Assembly: GCA_022837485.1 (NCBI GenBank)
Contig: JALHHH010000001.1
Location: 1 to 64,000 of the forward strand
Origin: Bacteroidales bacterium
GTDB taxonomy: Bacteria > Bacteroidota > Bacteroidia > Bacteroidales > Lentimicrobiaceae
Reading direction: 5' to 3'
DNA length: 64,000 nt
Position 1 is the stretch's first letter. Every line of letters starts with the position of its first letter. This document shows positions 8,202 through 17,632 of this stretch, piece after piece. The notes under the pieces were generated by a model. That model was not told where the DNA came from and did no database searches. It worked only from the letters and a program-made list of their open reading frames with translations. Made by a program: the position numbers and the translations under genes.

Positions 8202-11200
8202 TCAGTAAACAGCCAGTTTTAGTGTAATTTGTTTGTTATCTGTTACAAGCATCAGAAGGTAAAAACCGGGATCCGGATTGCCAAGTGCAGCGACTGTCTT
8301 TCCGGTACCCGAAAGAAGCCGGACTGTCCTGCCGCGCATATCGGTAAGCCGAGCTGTCCAGGGTCTGTCGTTACCCGGAGGAACTATGGTCACAAATTCC
8401 CTGGCGGGATTGGGATATAAAAGAAATGTCGGCTGGTTTGTACCGGGAATCCCGAGACAGTTAAAGATGTGAATGTATTCATTGACGCTGAATGTATTGC
8501 TTTCGCCTGCCTGGTTTTGAACCGTTAGAGTGACGGTATAAGAGCCAGGTACGGAGTAGCTCACCTCCGGGCTGGACTCGGTGGAGTATTCGGGATCGCC
8601 TCCGGGGAAATGCCATTGCATCGCTTCCGGTGATCCACTGGTAAATGCCCGGAATGTAACCGGTTCTCCGGGGCAGACAGAAAGTGTGTCAGCAACGAAT
8701 GTGGCGCAAAGCGGATGGGTTTCATATCCCAGGAAGTTGAGGTATTCTTTTGCCAGTTCAGGCCTGCCAGGGCTTGTCCCGTACATGAATGTGCCGCCGA
8801 ATTCTATAGTTGAGGCTACGGTGCTATACGTTTCGTTGCGGTTGGCGATTATGAAATGCAGGCCGGAGTTCTTATCGGTAAACCAGGGGACTGCCGTTCC
8901 GTCGGGCTGTAAATTTTCTCCTCTCAGATTATCTCCCCGATAGTGGATCCGGAAGGGCTCTGCCGGTGTTCCCGGATTGCCCTCAAGACTGTCGGCCTTG
9001 TAAACCCAGGCCTGATTGAGACCGGTAACAGACAATTTCTGCCTGAGCACGGTTTCCGGGTCCTGTCTGAAAAACGCTCCACCCTCAAGGTAAAGATTCC
9101 CCCCGTTGTCAAGGAATCCGACCAGCAGACTGTCTTCGGCATGACTAAGCTTATGGTTGAGATGAAAGAATCCCAGCGAAAGAAATGCGGTATTGTGGTG
9201 CGGTTTCAAATGAGCGATTTCATCGAATTGTTCGCTTTCAAATCCGGCTTGTCTGATGGCTGCTGCTATATGCCTTGCTGAGTTTAGGTTGTTGTCGCAA
9301 TCAATGACGGCAATCGACGGATGCCCCAGTGTAAGGTAAAATGTTTGAGTGAATGATTTATCGTCGTCGTAATTCAATATTAATTCCAGGGCTATAATTT
9401 TGCCCGGAGGAGTTGCGTTGTTCACGCTTAGCGGGAAGCTAATCCTTCGTGCCGAACGGGCTCCGATGATTCCGGTGTCACGGCCGGAACTGCCGGTTAT
9501 TGCAGCAAAAGGGCTGTTGACGGTTAGTGTAACGCTCGTCTTTCCTAAATCTGCTTCCCCGTAATTGTATATCGTAAATGAAAGCTGAACGTTCTCGCCC
9601 GGCTCCGGGATGCCGTTGTTGTCGGAAGAAACGGAAGGAGGTGTAATGGCAATTTCACGGTGGGCTGTACGAAAAGTCTCGTATTCAACGAATTTCATGC
9701 TATCTGCTGTGAGTCTGCACTTCAGGCTCAGGGTAGACGGGCGGCTTACTGTATCGTGCACAATAAGTTTGAAATGACCGGGAGGTACGCTTGTTGTACC
9801 CGGTTTCAGCTGCAGGCCTTCGATGGGCTTTCCAGTTATCAGGCAGTTGGATGTCGCTGCTTCAAGCAAAAGCGATGCGCTTTCGGTCGTGGACGAGCCG
9901 GGGTTGAAAATTTCCACCTTCAGATTATGGATGGAACCGGGAGAGAGGATATTGCCGGGGTTTGCAAGAGATATCCGCATTATTGGTCCGTTTGCAAGAA
10001 CGAACTGTTTTGAAGCACTCAAACGGTTTTTATCCCTCACCTGAAAAACGAATTTTCCGGCAGCCGGACCGGTAATATCTTCGACTTTGACGGTTCCTGC
10101 TTCGGTGCATGAAATCCTGCCCGGTATTCGTGAAGGAATCCAGTTACGTATCGTACCTGCCGGAACCCTCGTTCCGCTGTATTCAGCAAGCAGGAATGTT
10201 TCCGGAGAGCCGTTGCTTAAACCGGCAAAGGGGATTATCGTGTTTGATTCACCGTAGTGAAAACGGATATTACCCGAACGGCAGAGGGTGGCTGAAAATT
10301 CAGCAAATGCACCTCCCGAGCTGTTCGAGGCTTTCCAGCTGAAACGCACACTATCGGAAGTTGTCAGCACCTTCATGTAATCGGAAGAAGTGTATACGTT
10401 TAGCGTTTTATCGAAATTCGGGATGATGGCACTGATTTGCTTCAGGTAAGGTTCGTCGTATATCTGATAAAAATACGGCAGGTCGCTTTTGGTGAAAAGG
10501 ATGTATCCGTTCCTGTGCATGTAAACGGTATCGTAAGTTTGTCCGTGCCATGGGAAGGAAAAGGGAAGGGCAACAGCAACCGCAGTCGCTGTCAGCGGGT
10601 TAATATTGTTTCCCTGTAGCGGGAGGAAAGGTGCGAGACTGTCGCTGAAATCAAATCGGTGCAGTAAGGTAAACTCCAGGGGTGGTGTGCCGCCTTCGGT
10701 AAGGGGGGTAAATTCGAAGTACCCCGAAGGGGGCACAATTATATTACTGTCGCCCTTTATTGCGGGAGGATTTGCTGCTGCTGTTATATTTACGCAGGCC
10801 GTGGTTGTGCCGTTATTAACCAGTGACAGGGATGAGTCGGCCGAAACAAAGCTAACCACGGATTCTCCGGTATGCTTGTATACTTCAAGCCAGTGCAGCA
10901 TACCTTCGCCACCCGACTCCGGATCCTCTTCGTCGATCATAAGGAATATGCGATACGGTTTTTCGTTCCTGACAAAACTTAAAAGAGGGGTGATGTCGAG
11001 GCCCATTTCCAGAGTTTTGTCTTCGGGTAATTTTCCTCCGGACATAAAGTAATTGCCGCCCTGATAATTGAAGATGGAGAATTGCATTTGGTAATCCGGT
11101 GTCCAGTGGGAGGTATCGCTGCTTATCCCTGCTCTTATTCTGAGCTGCACCCTTCGGTTGTGGCTTACGATGGCTTTTGCGGTCAGCAGGGGTTTGTATG

Positions 11201-12203
11201 CCGTATCGGGAAGAATAACGTGCGCAGAATTGTTCCATATACCCCCTTTTCCATATTCCGTTGCCAGAGTGGAATAGAGTACGTAGCAGTAACCGTTGTT
11301 TTCCCAGTCTGGCCCGTATGAGTTGACAATTTTCACTCCACCGATTTCCCAGTCCCGCATGTCAGTAATTCCGTCGTTATTTATGTCGAGGTGATTGGTA
11401 AACTGGTTGTCGCCATTGCGGTCGATGCGTATGGAATCGTGGTAACCCACTATAGTCATGGCATGCGATGCCTGTGAGGCCCATTGGGTTATAACGGATT
11501 TGCCTGCTTCCGGCGACTGGGCGGGCAGGCGGGTAACAACATTAATACCTCCATAAAAGCTGGCGAGTCCGCCAATGGGCGATCCTTCAAGATGATTGTG
11601 CAGCCATTGCTTCAGAACTTCAAGTCCCTGGGGTGTTCCTGCATGTATTGATTTTATCCCTGCGATACGGTTAAGCATTGCAGAATAGTAATTTTCATAA
11701 CCACTCATCCAGCGGTAGTCGTCGTCGGTTTCAATATTTCCGTATACAGCTTCTGTGGGTGTACCGGCATCGTACATCACATCAAAGGTGTGGAAATAGC
11801 TGACTCCTATACCGCCGTAGGGGGTAGAGGTATTCATAAAATTATAGGCAAAGTGGTCAGTATAGGTATTCGCGATGGTATCGGATGGCAGATTGCGCAG
11901 CCGGTTAATTTCATAGCAGTAGTTATACCCTATGGATGCCGACTGCCCGCATGAAGCCCCCTGCTGACGGAATACTGACCGCATAAAAGGATTATCCGAG
12001 TTGTCCACAACGACGGGCAAACTCCGTGCAAGAGCTTCCGGTGAAGCGATAAGTGTCGGGTAGTCGGGCAGTTTGCGCCCTGGTTGGGTCGAACGTTTCA
12101 GCTTCTGCATTCCCGGGAAGGACCCGGGTGTGCTTGAGAAAATTTGGCCCGGACTTATAGTTGAGCACAGCAATGCGAGCAGGATCAGGTACATACGTCT
12201 CAT
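8202..12203 (-). CDS. Secreted papain-like (C1) protein with PKD and T9SS sorting domains
   Basis: 1333 residues from the ATG at 12203; a GTG nine bases upstream is possible. A signal peptide covers about residues 1-20. The papain-like domain shows RQQGASCGQS (catalytic Cys about 85 with the oxyanion Gln before it), SHAMTIVGYHDS (His about 248) and KIVNSYGPDWENNGY (Asn about 292), a plausible Cys-His-Asn triad. A short Asp-rich calcium-type segment (DINNDGITDMRDW) lies between His and Asn. Beta-rich modules follow, then a DCDNNLNSARHI alpha/beta segment, a PKD domain (about 1180-1238) and a type A T9SS sorting domain (LLYPNPAREFVTI onward). I infer surface or extracellular proteolysis; the substrate is unknown. 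Confidence 0.85.
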   Translation of the reverse strand: MRRMYLILLALLCSTISPGQIFSSTPGSFPGMQKLKRSTQPGRKLPDYPTLIASPEALARSLPVVVDNSDNPFMRSVFRQQGASCGQSASIGYNYCYEINRLRNLPSDTIANTYTDHFAYNFMNTSTPYGGIGVSYFHTFDVMYDAGTPTEAVYGNIETDDDYRWMSGYENYYSAMLNRIAGIKSIHAGTPQGLEVLKQWLHNHLEGSPIGGLASFYGGINVVTRLPAQSPEAGKSVITQWASQASHAMTIVGYHDSIRIDRNGDNQFTNHLDINNDGITDMRDWEIGGVKIVNSYGPDWENNGYCYVLYSTLATEYGKGGIWNNSAHVILPDTAYKPLLTAKAIVSHNRRVQLRIRAGISSDTSHWTPDYQMQFSIFNYQGGNYFMSGGKLPEDKTLEMGLDITPLLSFVRNEKPYRIFLMIDEEDPESGGEGMLHWLEVYKHTGESVVSFVSADSSLSLVNNGTTTACVNITAAANPPAIKGDSNIIVPPSGYFEFTPLTEGGTPPLEFTLLHRFDFSDSLAPFLPLQGNNINPLTATAVAVALPFSFPWHGQTYDTVYMHRNGYILFTKSDLPYFYQIYDEPYLKQISAIIPNFDKTLNVYTSSDYMKVLTTSDSVRFSWKASNSSGGAFAEFSATLCRSGNIRFHYGESNTIIPFAGLSNGSPETFLLAEYSGTRVPAGTIRNWIPSRIPGRISCTEAGTVKVEDITGPAAGKFVFQVRDKNRLSASKQFVLANGPIMRISLANPGNILSPGSIHNLKVEIFNPGSSTTESASLLLEAATSNCLITGKPIEGLQLKPGTTSVPPGHFKLIVHDTVSRPSTLSLKCRLTADSMKFVEYETFRTAHREIAITPPSVSSDNNGIPEPGENVQLSFTIYNYGEADLGKTSVTLTVNSPFAAITGSSGRDTGIIGARSARRISFPLSVNNATPPGKIIALELILNYDDDKSFTQTFYLTLGHPSIAVIDCDNNLNSARHIAAAIRQAGFESEQFDEIAHLKPHHNTAFLSLGFFHLNHKLSHAEDSLLVGFLDNGGNLYLEGGAFFRQDPETVLRQKLSVTGLNQAWVYKADSLEGNPGTPAEPFRIHYRGDNLRGENLQPDGTAVPWFTDKNSGLHFIIANRNETYSTVASTIEFGGTFMYGTSPGRPELAKEYLNFLGYETHPLCATFVADTLSVCPGEPVTFRAFTSGSPEAMQWHFPGGDPEYSTESSPEVSYSVPGSYTVTLTVQNQAGESNTFSVNEYIHIFNCLGIPGTNQPTFLLYPNPAREFVTIVPPGNDRPWTARLTDMRGRTVRLLSGTGKTVAALGNPDPGFYLLMLVTDNKQITLKLAVY

Positions 12204-12377
12204 AAAAAACACTATAAGGGTTACCGGAACCTTAAGGAGTTTAATCCTGAGTCACATCCTATGTTTACATCCCGTGGTGGTTCCTACGGACAAACTTAAT
12301 CAAAATACCGGCATACATGGAGCTACGGAATGAATATTCGTGCTTTCCTGCTGGGTGTTTCAGAAAATCGCTTTTAT

Positions 12378-12412
12378 AAAAATAGCAATGCCCGGCAGCA
12401 GATCCGGGCATT
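12378..12412 (-). terminator. Rho-independent terminator of sdhCAB
   Basis: Nine-base stem aatgcccgg (12387-12395) / ccgggcatt (12404-12412). On the minus strand it is followed by GCTATTTTTA. It lies 52 bases past the sdhB stop. Confidence 0.8.
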
Positions 12413-12463
12413 GTATTAAAATTCATCCGGTTCGGGTGACCTCAGGGTCTGAAATTGGCGACA

Positions 12464-13240
12464 TCAGGCATCGCTGCCTGTGCGTCCTGAGGGTTTTTGG
12501 GCTCCCAGTTTGGCGGAGAGGAATTCTCTGTTCATACGGGCAATATTGCTGATGGAGATTTCCTTTGGACATTCGGCCTCACAGGCTCCGGTGTTGGTGC
12601 AGTTTCCAAATCCGAGATTATCCATTTCGGCTACCATAGCCTGAACGCGTTCAGAGGCTTCAACCCGTCCCTGAGGGAGGAGGGCGAATTGCGACACTTT
12701 AGCAGCCACAAAGAGCATAGCAGATGCATTCTTACAGGCAGCAACGCAGGCTCCGCAGCCGATGCAGGCTGCAGCGTCCATGGAAAGGTCGGCTTTAACC
12801 TTGGGAATCGGGATGGAATTCGCATCGGGAATTCCGCCGGTATTTACGGAAACATAACCTCCGGCCTGAATAATTTTATCGAAAGCCGTACGGTCGACGA
12901 TAAGGTCTTTCAGAACCGGGAATGGTCTGGCTCTCCAGGGTTCAATAACAATGGTTTCTCCGTCTTTGAAGCGGCGCATGTGGAGCTGGCAGGTTGTTAT
13001 AGCCTTATCGGGGCCATGCGGGTGGCCGTTGATGTACATACTGCAGGCTCCGCAGATTCCTTCGCGGCAGTCGTGGTCGAATGCAACGGGATCTTCTCCG
13101 CAGAGTACCAGAGACTCGTTAAGGATGTCCATCATTTCAAGGAAGGAGCTGTTGGGCGAGATGTCGCTGATTTTGTAGGTGACAAACTTACCCTTGCTGG
13201 CAGCGTTTTTCTGACGCCATATTTTGAGTGTAAGATCCAT
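12464..13240 (-). CDS. sdhB: Succinate dehydrogenase/fumarate reductase iron-sulfur subunit
   Basis: 258 residues. The subunit carries electrons between the flavoprotein and the membrane cytochrome. The N-terminal ferredoxin fold has the 2Fe-2S motif [20 protein letters not shown]. The C-terminal domain has [15 protein letters not shown] and [16 protein letters not shown], the ligands of the 4Fe-4S and 3Fe-4S clusters. It is last in sdhCAB, 12 bases after sdhA, and is followed by a terminator. Whether the complex runs as succinate dehydrogenase or fumarate reductase cannot be settled from sequence; Bacteroidales commonly use it in fumarate respiration. Confidence 0.96.
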   Translation of the reverse strand: MDLTLKIWRQKNAASKGKFVTYKISDISPNSSFLEMMDILNESLVLCGEDPVAFDHDCREGICGACSMYINGHPHGPDKAITTCQLHMRRFKDGETIVIEPWRARPFPVLKDLIVDRTAFDKIIQAGGYVSVNTGGIPDANSIPIPKVKADLSMDAAACIGCGACVAACKNASAMLFVAAKVSQFALLPQGRVEASERVQAMVAEMDNLGFGNCTNTGACEAECPKEISISNIARMNREFLSAKLGAQKPSGRTGSDA

Positions 13241-13252
13241 AGGTTCGGGTTT

Positions 13253-15193
13253 TTACTTGTAATTCCTCTGTTTTACTTCCACAAATTCATAATCCAGGAC
13301 TTCCTTATTAAGTTTGGGTTCCTGGGTATCGCCGGTAAATTCCCATGCAGCGGCATACATGAATTCCTGGTCATTGCGCAGGGCCTCTCCTTCGGTTGTC
13401 TGGAACTCTTCTCTGAAGTGACCTCCGCAGGATTCGTCCCGATGCAGGGCGTCGCGTGCCATCAGCTCACCGAGTTCCAGGAAATCGGCAACTCTCGAGG
13501 CTTTTTCCAGTTCCGGGTTGATTTCGTTCATTTCTCCCGGAATTTTAACGTCTTTCCAGAATTCTTCACGCAGGGCACGGATTTCGGTAATTGCTTTTTT
13601 AAGACCTTCTGCATTTCGACCCATGCCGACGTATTCCCACATAATGTGGCCAAGCTTTTTATGGAAGCTGTCGACGGTATTTTTCCCTCTGACGTTCATC
13701 AGCTTTTTCAGTCTGTTTACAGCTTCTTCCTCGGTCAGTTTAAACTCGGGGAGGTCGTTGGAGAATTTTGGAACGCTGATCTGATCGGCCAGGTAGTTCT
13801 GGATGGTGTATGGAAGTACGAAATAGCCGTCGGCAAGGCCCTGCATAAGTGCTGAAGCTCCGAGCCTGTTGGCGCCGTGATCGCTGAAATTGGCTTCTCC
13901 GATAGCGAAAAGTCCGGGTATGGTAGTCATCAGTTCGTAATCAACCCAAAGTCCGCCCATGGTATAATGCACGGCGGGGTATATCATCATTGGAGTTTTG
14001 TAAGGGTTCTCATCCACGATTTTTTCATACATCTGGAAGAGGTTTCCATAACGGGCTTCGATGGTGCTTTTGCCGAGGCGATTGATGGCATCGCTGAAAT
14101 CGAGGTAAACGGCGAGTCCGGTTTCACCAACACCGAAACCGGCGTCGCAGCGCTCTTTGGCAGCCCGGCTTGCGACGTCGCGCGGTACCAGGTTACCGAA
14201 AGCCGGATACCTGCGTTCGAGGTAGTAATCGCGGTCTTCTTCTTTGATTTGCGTTGGCAGAAGCGTGCCTTTACGGATTTTTTCGGCATCTTCTTTCTGT
14301 TTCGGCACCCAGATGCGACCATCGTTGCGAAGGCTCTCACTCATAAGGGTGAGCTTCGACTGGAAGTCGCCATGCACGGGAATACAGGTGGGATGGATCT
14401 GTGTAAAGCAAGGGTTTCCGAAAACTGCGCCCCGGCGGAAGGCTTTCCAGATGGCTGTTGTGTTGGATCCCATTGCATTGGTTGAGAGGAAGAAAACATT
14501 ACCGTAGCCTCCGGTGGCAAGAACAACGGCGTGGGCTGCATGGCGTTCAATTTCGCCTGTAACCATGTTACGCACGATAATACCCCGTGCCCGGCCTTCC
14601 ACAAGCACAACGTCGAGCATTTCATGCCGGGTAAACAGTTCCACATTTCCTTTTTTAACCTGCCGGCTCAGGGCACTATAGGCTCCAAGCAGCAGTTGCT
14701 GACCGGTTTGTCCGCGTGCATAAAATGTTCGGGAGACCTGTGCGCCGCCGAAAGAGCGGTTGTCGAGCAATCCGCCGTATTCGCGGGCAAAGGGAACTCC
14801 CTGGGCAACACACTGGTCAATGATGGCGTTGCTGACTTCGGCAAGCCTGTATACGTTGGCCTCTCGGGCACGATAATCGCCGCCCTTTATGGTATCGTAA
14901 AACAAGCGGTATACGCTGTCGCCGTCGTTCTGATAATTTTTTGCAGCGTTGATGCCTCCCTGGGCTGCGATGCTGTGCGCACGGCGGGGACTATCCTGAT
15001 AGCAATAATTTTTAACCTTGAAGCCCATCTCGGCAAGGCTGGCGGCAGCCGATGCTCCTGCCAGTCCGGTACCAACCACAATAACTTCGAGTCTGCGTTT
15101 GTTGGCGGGGTTCACCAGTGCAATGTTATCTTTGTAATTGGTCCACTTTTCAGCCAGTTGCCCCTTTGGTATCTTTGAATTTAATTCGGCCAT
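13253..15193 (-). CDS. sdhA: Succinate dehydrogenase/fumarate reductase flavoprotein subunit
   Basis: 646 residues. The subunit interconverts succinate and fumarate at covalently bound FAD. Near the N-terminus the dinucleotide fold [18 protein letters not shown] segment is visible, and the [17 protein letters not shown] segment holds the His expected to bind FAD covalently. The [19 protein letters not shown] and [12 protein letters not shown] regions carry substrate-site residues. Length and motifs fit the Bacteroidota/epsilonproteobacterial type paired with a single cytochrome b subunit. It lies 30 bases after sdhC. Confidence 0.97.
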   Translation of the reverse strand: MAELNSKIPKGQLAEKWTNYKDNIALVNPANKRRLEVIVVGTGLAGASAAASLAEMGFKVKNYCYQDSPRRAHSIAAQGGINAAKNYQNDGDSVYRLFYDTIKGGDYRAREANVYRLAEVSNAIIDQCVAQGVPFAREYGGLLDNRSFGGAQVSRTFYARGQTGQQLLLGAYSALSRQVKKGNVELFTRHEMLDVVLVEGRARGIIVRNMVTGEIERHAAHAVVLATGGYGNVFFLSTNAMGSNTTAIWKAFRRGAVFGNPCFTQIHPTCIPVHGDFQSKLTLMSESLRNDGRIWVPKQKEDAEKIRKGTLLPTQIKEEDRDYYLERRYPAFGNLVPRDVASRAAKERCDAGFGVGETGLAVYLDFSDAINRLGKSTIEARYGNLFQMYEKIVDENPYKTPMMIYPAVHYTMGGLWVDYELMTTIPGLFAIGEANFSDHGANRLGASALMQGLADGYFVLPYTIQNYLADQISVPKFSNDLPEFKLTEEEAVNRLKKLMNVRGKNTVDSFHKKLGHIMWEYVGMGRNAEGLKKAITEIRALREEFWKDVKIPGEMNEINPELEKASRVADFLELGELMARDALHRDESCGGHFREEFQTTEGEALRNDQEFMYAAAWEFTGDTQEPKLNKEVLDYEFVEVKQRNYK

Positions 15194-15223
15194 ATCGAAA
15201 ACTATGTTTTAATCGGTGAATAA

Positions 15224-15886
15224 TCAGCTAAAGTAAATAACCAGCGGAATGATCATGAAGCCACCGGCAATAAGGATGGCCAGTGCACGGCTTATACCGA
15301 AGAACACGGGGGTGTATTTGCTGTGGTTCAATCCGAGCGACTGCATGGCTGAGTGGAAGGCATGGTCGAGGTGGAACCCCAGAAACAGCAGCCAGAAAAT
15401 GTAAAGAATAACATAGCTCAGATTGCTGAATTTCTCAATAACAAGAAGGCCCATGTCCTCATACATATGATCGCCGATCATAACTTCCGGCATCGCGCCG
15501 AACTTTGCTTTGAAGAAAAAATTGACCAGATGCAGAATCAGGAAGGCAAATATGATCAGTCCGGTGTGGATCATAAACTTCGAAAAATAGGAGGTGTGCG
15601 AAAAGCCTTCCACTTTGTAACGCTGTGGTCTGGCCATCCAGTTTTGGATCTGCAGCACGGCGCCCAGCAGAATGTGCAAAATGAAACCTCCGAAAAGGAC
15701 CCATTGCATGGATTGAACCACCGGATTGGTTACCATAAAATGCGCTGCAATGTTAAAAGCCTCCCTGCCATCGTTCTTCAATATTAAAAGATTGATGCCC
15801 AGATGAACACCTAAAAAGCTGATCAGGAAAAGACCAGCCAGCGCCATAATAATCTTTTTGGTGATTGATGAGTACTTCAAAGCCAT
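15224..15886 (-). CDS. sdhC: Succinate dehydrogenase/fumarate reductase cytochrome b subunit
   Basis: 220 residues with five predicted membrane helices, the b558 type with a single membrane subunit. Histidines suited to bind two hemes are seen in GVHLG, GGFILHILLG, MIHTGL, LHLVNF and GFHLDHAFHS. The subunit anchors SdhAB and exchanges electrons with (mena)quinone. It is the first gene of sdhCAB and has the best promoter in the window about 110 bases upstream. Confidence 0.95.
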   Translation of the reverse strand: MALKYSSITKKIIMALAGLFLISFLGVHLGINLLILKNDGREAFNIAAHFMVTNPVVQSMQWVLFGGFILHILLGAVLQIQNWMARPQRYKVEGFSHTSYFSKFMIHTGLIIFAFLILHLVNFFFKAKFGAMPEVMIGDHMYEDMGLLVIEKFSNLSYVILYIFWLLFLGFHLDHAFHSAMQSLGLNHSKYTPVFFGISRALAILIAGGFMIIPLVIYFS

Positions 15887-16002
15887 GTGGTTAATGTATT
15901 AATGTTAACAGAAATTTAAAAACATTTTTAAACCAGCGGCAACGTTAATGTTGTTACATTTGCCATAAACCATATATGCAGAGCCCTCGATATATGGAAT
16001 AA

Positions 16003-16032
16003 CAAATTTAGCCATTTACGTTTTTAATCCAA
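16003..16032 (-). promoter_or_regulatory. sdhCAB promoter, canonical Bacteroidota form
   Basis: Minus-strand TTG (16030-16032), 19-base spacer, TAAATTTG (16003-16010). This is the closest match in the window to the Bacteroidota consensus TTG-N19-TAnnTTTG. It leaves a leader of about 110 bases. Confidence 0.75.
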
Positions 16033-16072
16033 GTTGTGTCGTTAAATTAGAACGTTTCTAAATAAAAAGCGT

Positions 16073-17359
16073 ATGCGTTACCGCCCCATTACCCCCCGTT
16101 TGTTTGGCAAAAACCGCGAAAAGCTGGAGAAGATGCTGAAGCCTAATGCGCTTGCCATCATACATTCAAACGATGAGATGCCCCGTAACGGGGATCAGTG
16201 CTTCGTGTTCAGGCAAAATTCCGACATGTTCTACCTTACCGGGCTGGATCAGGAAAAATGTGTTCTTACCTTGTTTCCCAATCATCCTGTGGCCGATATG
16301 CGTGAGATTATTTTTACCGTAAAAACCAACGATCGGATGGTGACCTGGTACGGGCACAAGTACACCCTGGAACAGGCTTCCGCCATTTCGGGGGTAAAGA
16401 CGGTAAAATGGCTTGACGATTTCGACGACACCTTGCGCGACCTGATGTCGAGAGCCGGTGTGGTTTATCTGAATCAGAATGAAAATCCGCGCTTTTCTAC
16501 CGAAGTGCCTTCGCGCGACCTCAGGTTTGCGCATCAGTTGAAAAAGGATTATCCTTTGCATGCTTTTGAGCGTCTTGCGCCACTGCTTACCGAGCTCAGG
16601 CTGGTAAAGGAGCCGGAAGAAATTGAAATAATCAGCAGAGCCTGTGAAATTACCGGCGATGCCTTCGGAAGGGTACTCGGGTTTTTGAAGCCGGGTGTGA
16701 TGGAGTACGAAGTGGAAGCGGAAATTACCCATGAATTTGTCCGTCAGGGAGCTTCAGGACATGCTTATCCGCCCATTGTTGCATCGGGTGTGAATAACTG
16801 TATACTTCACTATAACCAGAACGACCAGGAGTGCAGAGACGGGGAATTGCTTCTGCTCGATTTCGGTGCCGAATACGGGAATTATGCCGGTGACTGTTCG
16901 CGAACCGTTCCCGTAAACGGGAAATTTACTCCCCGGCAACGTCAGGTTTACGAGGCGGTGCTTCGCGTACTTCGCGCAGCCTCGCGCATGCTGGTGCCCG
17001 GTACTACCATCGAAAAATACCATGCCGAAGTGTGCCGTCTTATCGAAAACGAATTAATTGACCTCGGACTGTTTACGCGAAAAGATGTTGAACTTCAGGA
17101 CCCCTCAAGTCCTTTATTCTTCAGGTATTATATGCACGGAACCTCTCATTTTATGGGACTGGATGTTCACGACGTGGGAACCAAACAGCACCCTCTTCTT
17201 AAAGGAATGGTTCTGAGCTGCGAACCGGGAATATACATTCCGGAGGAAGGTTTCGGAATTCGACTCGAAAACGATATTCTTGTCGATGACGAGCCGGTTG
17301 ACCTGATGGCCCACATCCCGGTTGAACCCGACGAAATTGAAGCATTGATGGCACGCTGA
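16073..17359 (+). CDS. Xaa-Pro aminopeptidase, M24 family (first copy)
   Basis: 428 residues. It removes an N-terminal residue preceding proline. The N-terminal domain (about 1-175) is the aminopeptidase P creatinase-like fold with MPRNGDQCFVFRQNSDMFYL. The C-terminal pita-bread domain has the metal ligands: Asp in LLLDFGAEYG, Asp in AGDCSRTVPVNGKF, His in HGTSHFMGLDVHDVG, Glu in LSCEPGIYIPEEGFGIR and Glu in RLENDIL. No signal peptide, so likely cytoplasmic. A second M24 protein follows, but 273 bases with its own promoter element separate them. Confidence 0.94.
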   Translation: MRYRPITPRLFGKNREKLEKMLKPNALAIIHSNDEMPRNGDQCFVFRQNSDMFYLTGLDQEKCVLTLFPNHPVADMREIIFTVKTNDRMVTWYGHKYTLEQASAISGVKTVKWLDDFDDTLRDLMSRAGVVYLNQNENPRFSTEVPSRDLRFAHQLKKDYPLHAFERLAPLLTELRLVKEPEEIEIISRACEITGDAFGRVLGFLKPGVMEYEVEAEITHEFVRQGASGHAYPPIVASGVNNCILHYNQNDQECRDGELLLLDFGAEYGNYAGDCSRTVPVNGKFTPRQRQVYEAVLRVLRAASRMLVPGTTIEKYHAEVCRLIENELIDLGLFTRKDVELQDPSSPLFFRYYMHGTSHFMGLDVHDVGTKQHPLLKGMVLSCEPGIYIPEEGFGIRLENDILVDDEPVDLMAHIPVEPDEIEALMAR

Positions 17360-17511
17360 AAGTAACGTTTCAGATTAAACCATCCCAAGACCACTTATTT
17401 CTATATCCCGGTTAGGTAGAAATCTGTTTAACTGTATAATAAGCAATTAGTTACATTCGTTTTATTGGGGCGATTGCTGAAATTCATTCCTTTTAGCTGA
17501 AATAAATTGAT

Positions 17512-17519
17512 TAAATTTG
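17512..17519 (+). promoter_or_regulatory. -7 promoter element TAAATTTG before the second M24 gene
   Basis: Good match to TAnnTTTG, about 113 bases before the ATG at 17633, in the 273-base gap between the two aminopeptidase genes. No clear TTG at 19 bases. Confidence 0.5.
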
Positions 17520-17632
17520 CCTTTGGCTGAGCCGGGAAACAGTAGTTTTTACAGCTGCCGGACCGGACAAATTTCAATCAATGCAGGAGTACGAAAGTCG
17601 GCCATTCCCTTAAATTAAACCAACGTAATCAT

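Noticed and set aside
12497..13855. 452-codon plus-strand open frame
   Set aside because: It lies antisense to sdhB and the end of sdhA, which have full motifs. Its translation has no family resemblance and no promoter.
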